From positions 1 through 8,693 of the forward strand of contig JBLFWJ010000142.1 in NCBI GenBank assembly GCA_047611425.1: 8,693 nucleotides of DNA, in the 5' to 3' direction. Position numbers and translations under genes: made by a program. The notes beneath the pieces are model-generated. The model made no database searches and was not told the origin of the DNA. It worked only from the letters and a program-made list of their open reading frames with translations. The stretch is from JBLFWJ01 sp047611425 (GTDB lineage Bacteria > Bacteroidota > Bacteroidia > UBA10329). Below, piece by piece: positions 5,324-8,693 of the stretch; the stretch's first letter is position 1; every line of letters begins with the position of its first letter.

Positions 5324-7184
5324 AACTAAAAAAAGAATGAAATATTTACACGCAGCGTTATTCCTCTTGGTTGCTATAAACGTATCAGCACAAACAACAG
5401 ATTGGGTAAGATCGTTTGGCGGTATTGAATCAGATAAAGGAATAAGTATTGGGACAGACTCTCTTGGATATATTTATATAAGTGGATATTTTAATACTGC
5501 CGCTGACTTTGGAGAAATTAGTCTGATTAACGACTTACCACAAGGATCAAATAAAGAAGCCTTTTTATGTAAGGTAGATTCCTTGGGTAATGTTTTATGG
5601 GCTTTAGCTGGTGGTGATTTAGCTGGAGGGTGTTGTGATGATAGGGCACTTGGCATGCATGTTACACCCGGTGGAGATGTATACCTTACCGGAACGTTTT
5701 GGTTCGTCTTTGTTATGGGCAGTTGCCCAAATCCAGGAGGAAATGCTGATGACACCTCTGTACTCGCTAAAATTGATTCAGATGGCAATTGTGTTTGGAC
5801 TATTGCTTTTGGTGCTCAAGAAGGGGCTGGGTCCTTGCCTGAATGTCCATCTCCAATATACGATGGTGATGACCAATCTTATGATGTAAAAGTAGATTCA
5901 GACGGGTTCATTTATGTGACCGGATTCTTTTCTGGTCTTAGCGCAGATTTTGATGAATTTTCTATTCAAAATACTGATTGGAGCACCAACTGTACGCCAA
6001 TGGGATACGTAGGTAAGTTAGATTCGGATGGCAATTGGTTGTGGGTAGATAAATTTGATGGCATAGAGGACAATAGAGGTTCTAGAGACAATAGAATAGC
6101 TATTGACTCCTATTCTAATATATACGTTTGTGGTGGCTTTGAAAACACAGCTAATTACGGCCCGCTTAGTGTTACTTCTGAAGGAGAATTTGATGCCTTT
6201 ATTTTTAAAATGGATACAGAAGGTAATTGGATATGGGTGAAAAATGTAGGTAGTAATAAAAGTGATAGAGCTAACGGGATTGCGATAGATCGATGCGATA
6301 ATATTTATATTAATGGTGAGTATAGAAACCCCATGGTCTTTGAAGGAGGAAACGCTTCAAATGGCACAGACACCTTAAGTCACAAGAAAAAAAGAGATGT
6401 CTTTGTAGCAAAATGCACGCCTGATGGAGAATGGATTTGGGCAAAGAGAGCTAGAAGCTCAGGTGTTGACAAAGCTTATCAAATGTTCGTAGACTATAAC
6501 TCGCAAGTTTATGTTTGTGGGACAACTTCCGATACTACTATTTTTAGTCAAGATGTAGTGGTTATTCCTCCAAATGAAGGTGACACTACAAGTTCGGCTT
6601 TTGTTGCTCAGTTAGATGGAAATGGCAATGGAGAATGGCTATGGGCAAAAGTAGCAGGAACCAGTAGTTCAGATGAGGATAGGACAAACGATATATGTGC
6701 TGATGGGTTCGGCAATGTGTATGCAGTGGGCTTCTATGAAAATGAGGCAACTTTTGATGATACAACACTTACGGCTGTGGGGAGAAAAGATATTTTCCTT
6801 TGGAAACTACAGACTCAAGAAATGCCGGGCAATTGTGAGGACGATATCGTAGCGGTAAATGATTTAGACATACCTGTGGTAAATATTTACCCAAATCCAG
6901 TTCGTCATCACATGAGGATTGAAGGAGCAGCAGGATTTGAAGTACGTATTACTGATACTTTCGGACGACTTATTTTCACTAAAACAATCATCGGGCATAA
7001 AGAATTATTGGAGGTTTCTGGTTTTTCTGCAGGTATTTATTTTTTAACTTTTTACAAAGAGGAAGTTACTGTCTTAACCAAAATGGTTGTGGTTGACAAT
7101 TGATCATTTAAGAATGAAAAGTATTTAAATAACAGAGGATACAACAAAACCTAAACGGCATTAAAACGCAGTTTAGCTTGAACG
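5316..7184 (+). mobile_element. Integron-like gene cassette with T9SS-secreted protein
   Basis: Start box GTTGTATCC (5315-5323) is the exact reverse complement of GGATACAAC (7137-7145) at the head of the next attC-like site. The unit is 1.87 kb and filled by one plus-strand gene starting 14 bases after the box. That is long for a cassette. Its gene is also visibly richer in A and T than its flanks, in keeping with a separate origin. Confidence 0.65.
5337..7103 (+). CDS. Secreted beta-propeller-like repeat protein with T9SS sorting domain
   Basis: The 588-aa protein starts with a signal peptide (MKYLHAALFLLVAINVSAQ, 1-19). It then has about six repeats of two half-motifs: 'D..GN.(L/W).W.K..G' (81-92, 147-158, 229-240, 293-304, 362-371, 427-440) and 'D..(G/N).IY(V/I).G.F' (41-52, 187-198, 257-268, 318-329, 386-396, 457-467). 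This is the pattern of SBBP-type beta-propellers. The C-terminal 80 residues are a type A T9SS sorting domain: IYPNP at 517-521, DTFGRLIF at 540-547 and SAGIYFL at 564-570. The protein should cross the inner membrane by Sec, cross the outer membrane by the T9SS and be anchored or released outside. Ligand unknown. A TTG at 5316 in frame lies inside the recombination box; the ATG at 5337 precedes the signal peptide and is preferred. Confidence 0.9.
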   Translation: MKYLHAALFLLVAINVSAQTTDWVRSFGGIESDKGISIGTDSLGYIYISGYFNTAADFGEISLINDLPQGSNKEAFLCKVDSLGNVLWALAGGDLAGGCCDDRALGMHVTPGGDVYLTGTFWFVFVMGSCPNPGGNADDTSVLAKIDSDGNCVWTIAFGAQEGAGSLPECPSPIYDGDDQSYDVKVDSDGFIYVTGFFSGLSADFDEFSIQNTDWSTNCTPMGYVGKLDSDGNWLWVDKFDGIEDNRGSRDNRIAIDSYSNIYVCGGFENTANYGPLSVTSEGEFDAFIFKMDTEGNWIWVKNVGSNKSDRANGIAIDRCDNIYINGEYRNPMVFEGGNASNGTDTLSHKKKRDVFVAKCTPDGEWIWAKRARSSGVDKAYQMFVDYNSQVYVCGTTSDTTIFSQDVVVIPPNEGDTTSSAFVAQLDGNGNGEWLWAKVAGTSSSDEDRTNDICADGFGNVYAVGFYENEATFDDTTLTAVGRKDIFLWKLQTQEMPGNCEDDIVAVNDLDIPVVNIYPNPVRHHMRIEGAAGFEVRITDTFGRLIFTKTIIGHKELLEVSGFSAGIYFLTFYKEEVTVLTKMVVVDN

Positions 7185-7195
7185 TTATGCATAAT
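7137..7195 (+). other. attC-like site D (short)
   Basis: R''-like GGATACAAC (7137-7145), arm CTAAACGGC (7151-7159), 8-base loop, arm GCAGTTTAG (7168-7176) and R'-like GTTATGCAT (7184-7192). The arms pair with one mismatch. The R' box begins a perfect palindrome, TTATGCATAA, and has no partner that I can find in the window. Confidence 0.6.
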
Positions 7196-7221
7196 GTTTT
7201 TGCTGGCGAGAGTTGCACTGT

Positions 7222-7312
7222 GTGACGTACTGCGTGGGCTGAATATTGGAGTAGACGTGCTGTGTAGCGAATATTGGAGTAGACGCTATAGTGGTGCCGA
7301 ATCTTGAATTAC
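7222..7312. repeat. 28-bp direct repeat cluster, copy 2 (three units)
   Basis: GAATATTGGAGTAGACG occurs at 7241 and again at 7269; a decayed unit with GAATCTTG follows at 7299 and a partial one, starting GTGACGTACTGCGTG, precedes. The unit is that of 3932-3989. CCCAGAGTAGT, found before cluster 1 (3889-3899), lies after cluster 2 (7323-7333). Both clusters lie shortly after a cassette R' box. Confidence 0.65.
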
Positions 7313-7354
7313 TAGAAAGATGCCCAGAGTAGTGCCGAATAAGCACTTCGAAGA

Positions 7355-7639
7355 CTATAAACGAGTCATCGCATCCTGCCTTCCGATGATTGCCATGATC
7401 TCTACTCTATCATTGACTATTCGGTAGTAAATGCTTTCAGAAATATAGACGCATCGATGATAGTCGCCCAACTCAGGAACACGCTGAAATTGTAAGGGAC
7501 TTTTTGCGATCTCTTCAAAACATGCGATCAGACCATTAAAATATCTTTCTGCTTGTTGCTCACCGAATCGCTGATATCCGAATCGGTAAATATTCTTCAA
7601 GTCAACCTTGGCAGCTTCACTGAGAACGTAATCAACCAT
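7355..7639 (-). CDS. parE: ParE-family toxin of a type II toxin-antitoxin system
   Basis: The 94-aa protein matches the RelE/ParE fold and length: YVLSEAAKVDLKNIYRFGYQRFG (4-26) is the typical first strand and helix pair, AERYFNGLIACFEEIAKSP (30-48) the second helix, and YHRCVYISESIYYRIVNDRVEIMAIIGRQD (60-89) the C-terminal strands ending in the usual 'I.(R/H)..D' motif. ParE toxins poison DNA gyrase; other members of the fold cut mRNA on ribosomes, so the target here is inferred from the subgroup. Its ATG overlaps the end of the antitoxin gene by 8 bases (ATGGTTGA), so the two are translationally coupled. The pair lies opposite in strand to all other cassette genes. Confidence 0.9.
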   Translation of the reverse strand: MVDYVLSEAAKVDLKNIYRFGYQRFGEQQAERYFNGLIACFEEIAKSPLQFQRVPELGDYHRCVYISESIYYRIVNDRVEIMAIIGRQDAMTRL

Positions 7640-7877
7640 TCAAGCCGAGTTCATTGCGAACTTCTTGGCGAATCTCTTCAGCAGATAGGTCAGTGAATCC
7701 ACTTTCTTCAGCCTTCTTCAATCTTGCTCGAATGTATTCGATTTGCTCCTGTTCAGCACGCGCTCTTCGAATTAGGTCATTGACGACTTCACTCTTCGAA
7801 CTGTATTCTTCACTGGTGACCTGGGTGCTTAACCACTGGTCATTAGGCGATGTGAATGTGATACTTTGTCTAGGCAT
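7632..7877 (-). CDS. parD: ParD-family antitoxin
   Basis: The 81-aa protein has a ribbon-helix-helix N-terminus: strand SITFTSPNDQWLSTQV (5-20), then SEEYSSKSEVVNDLIRRARAEQEQ (22-45), with the SKSEVV turn characteristic of ParD. A charged helical tail follows (IEYIRARLKKAEESGFTD), then LSAEEIRQEVRNELG (64-78), which in the family wraps the toxin. It should neutralise the downstream ParE and repress its own promoter as a dimer. Start ATG at 7877 agrees with the RHH start, and a promoter and a perfect palindrome lie just upstream. The pair has its own promoter, as toxin-antitoxin cassettes in chromosomal integrons usually do. Confidence 0.9.
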   Translation of the reverse strand: MPRQSITFTSPNDQWLSTQVTSEEYSSKSEVVNDLIRRARAEQEQIEYIRARLKKAEESGFTDLSAEEIRQEVRNELGLNG

Positions 7878-7897
7878 TGTAATGAATCTTAGTGGTT

Positions 7898-7930
7898 CAA
7901 ATATACATCATAAACGCACCAATTGCAATT
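7898..7930 (-). promoter_or_regulatory. parDE promoter and candidate ParD operator
   Basis: Read on the minus strand, TATATTTG (7905-7898) matches the Bacteroidota -7 consensus TAnnTTTG. An ATTG (7929-7926) stands 20 bases upstream as the -33 element. Overlapping the latter is the perfect palindrome AATTGCAATT (7921-7930), a candidate site for ParD autorepression. The -7 box lies about 20 bases before the parD ATG. Confidence 0.6.
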
Positions 7931-8023
7931 TTGTTTCATCACAGCTGAGCAGAGGATTTCTCATACAGAACTTGAAGAGCTAAGTAGTGAACGGAATATT
8001 TGACGAACTTGGTAGTGTAAAAA

Positions 8024-8130
8024 GCCTCTAACACGATATATAGCAAAGAGTCGCACAAAGCCTCCCGCTCAGGCCGCTATCGCGTCCTTCCGCAGTAACT
8101 CCTTGCCATATACATGATACGTTGGCAAAC
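8024..8130 (+). other. attC-like site E (107 bp)
   Basis: R''-like GCCTCTAAC (8024-8032), arm TATATAGCAAAGAGT (8037-8051), a 46-base GC-richer centre, arm ACTCCTTGCCATATA (8098-8112) and R'-like GTTGGCAAAC (8121-8130). The arms pair at 13 of 15 positions. The R'' box matches the start box at 3850, not the closer one at 7184. Confidence 0.68.
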
Positions 8131-8675
8131 ATTTTAAGCGCACTATGAAACTAACTGCTATACTGATAATATTATCCCAGTTTGTTTTGGCTCAGACACC
8201 TGACACCATTCCGTTGAAAATTGACGTAAGACTTGCCGCGAAAGCCCAGTTTTACTTTGCATGGGGTGATAGTGAATACATGGAATTGGCTCCGAATGGC
8301 AGGATTTATCAATTGAAAGACGGACTTGAAGATGGCCTATACGTTGCGTCATTTGACAAAGAACTTAGTTGGAAAAAGGCCATCGGTGACACAGCATTCA
8401 TGGCGACAGTCAAAGATGGTGAAATTGAAGGCGTTTTGAGACGATGGGACGACATCGACAAACTTATTGCAGAAGAATGCGAATACAAAAATGGACGAAT
8501 GAGCGGTTATCGTAAACTGTATTTTTTCGACCCCGAAGGAAACCGCTATACAAACATTGAAGTGTTTGAGGACGGACTTCCACTTGAAACACTACAAATT
8601 GAATGGTGAAAAAACGTTTGCCAACAAATAAGCTCTAATGAAGTGCGGTAAGGCCGCACTTGATTAGAGCAAGTG
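8122..8675 (+). mobile_element. Integron-like gene cassette with secreted MORN-like protein
   Basis: Start box GTTGGCAAAC (8121-8130) is the exact 10-base reverse complement of GTTTGCCAAC (8616-8625) at the head of the last attC-like site. One gene fills the 0.55-kb unit, a classical cassette size. Confidence 0.75.
8145..8609 (+). CDS. Secreted MORN/YwqK-like repeat protein, unknown function
   Basis: The 154-aa protein has a short signal peptide (MKLTAILIILSQFVLAQ, 1-17), so it is probably periplasmic or on the surface. Residues 50-154 contain loose repeats in which a 'DG...G' turn is followed by an aromatic-rich strand: LKDGLEDGLYVASFD (57-71), VKDGEIEGVLRRWDD (89-103), YKNGRMSGYRKLYFF (114-128) and FEDGLPLETLQ (141-151). 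This is the pattern of MORN_2/YwqK proteins, which are very common in Bacteroidota. No enzyme motif is seen. The ATG at 8145 lies 14 bases after the cassette start box and directly precedes the signal peptide. Its stop is 6 bases before the attC-like site. Confidence 0.8.
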   Translation: MKLTAILIILSQFVLAQTPDTIPLKIDVRLAAKAQFYFAWGDSEYMELAPNGRIYQLKDGLEDGLYVASFDKELSWKKAIGDTAFMATVKDGEIEGVLRRWDDIDKLIAEECEYKNGRMSGYRKLYFFDPEGNRYTNIEVFEDGLPLETLQIEW

Positions 8676-8684
8676 TTGACTCAA
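8616..8684 (+). other. attC-like site F (about 67 bp), best-formed in the window
   Basis: R''-like GTTTGCCAAC (8616-8625), arm GCTCTAATGAAGTGCGG (8632-8648), loop TAAGG, arm CCGCACTTGATTAGAGC (8654-8670) and R'-like GTTGACTC (8675-8682). The arms pair at 16 of 17 positions. The short palindrome could also act as a terminator for the preceding gene. A further cassette should start at 8676 and run off the window. Confidence 0.75.
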
Positions 8685-8693
8685 GCTTCGGTA

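Larger units (their letters stand above)
3851..8121 (+). mobile_element. Composite cassette region enclosing another cassette
   Basis: The box GTTAGAGGC at 3850-3858 finds its exact reverse complement, GCCTCTAAC, only at 8024-8032, where an attC-like site begins. If they are one cassette's two ends, that cassette is 4.3 kb and contains the LuxR-type gene, the complete T9SS-protein cassette (5316-7184) and parDE. Such nesting is not produced by ordinary end-to-end cassette addition; it needs insertion into a secondary site or recombination between cassettes. Confidence 0.45.

Noticed and set aside
3932..7312. 28-bp repeats as a CRISPR array
   Set aside because: Units are directly adjacent with no unique spacers and diverge from each other; no cas genes are present.

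Overview
The window looks like a Bacteroidota chromosome. The grounds are a type IX secretion (T9SS) C-terminal sorting domain, a DUF2490 outer-membrane protein, a TAnnTTTG-type promoter element and few Shine-Dalgarno sequences. No rRNA, tRNA, integrase or transposase is visible, so I cannot name a genus.

Left part (1-2328): a sensor histidine kinase core on the minus strand and the C-terminal part of a secreted or anti-sigma-like protein on the plus strand abut near 865-875. Both lack their N-termini, as if one deletion (or an assembly misjoin) removed the space between two divergent genes. Two tandem terminator hairpins follow. Then comes a minus-strand DUF2490 gene and about 400 bases with no convincing gene. 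Positions 1-167 hold nothing I can assign.

Right part (2329-8693): this reads as an integron-like gene-cassette array without an integrase in view. Cassettes carry (1) an unknown 205-aa protein; (2) a barstar-family inhibitor plus a small two-helix membrane protein; (3) a region with 28-bp repeats and a regulator with a LuxR-type HTH; (4) a 588-aa beta-propeller-like secreted protein with a T9SS tail; (5) a second 28-bp repeat cluster and a parDE toxin-antitoxin pair on the opposite strand; (6) a secreted MORN-like protein. Cassettes are separated by attC-like imperfect inverted repeats ending in (A/T)(A/G)CGTT or GTGTT.

The strongest evidence is covariation. In five cases the 9-10 bases starting at the GTT of one boundary are the exact reverse complement of the bases ending in AAC at the start of a later boundary: 2329/2939, 3062/3724, 3850/8024, 5315/7137 and 8121/8616. 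Integron recombination between G and TT predicts this, because each cassette carries both halves of its own R box. One pair (3850/8024) encloses another (5315/7137), so the array has been rearranged or a cassette inserted inside another. The R boxes keep GTT but mostly not the classical GTTRRRY, so the recombinase may be a divergent one encoded elsewhere.
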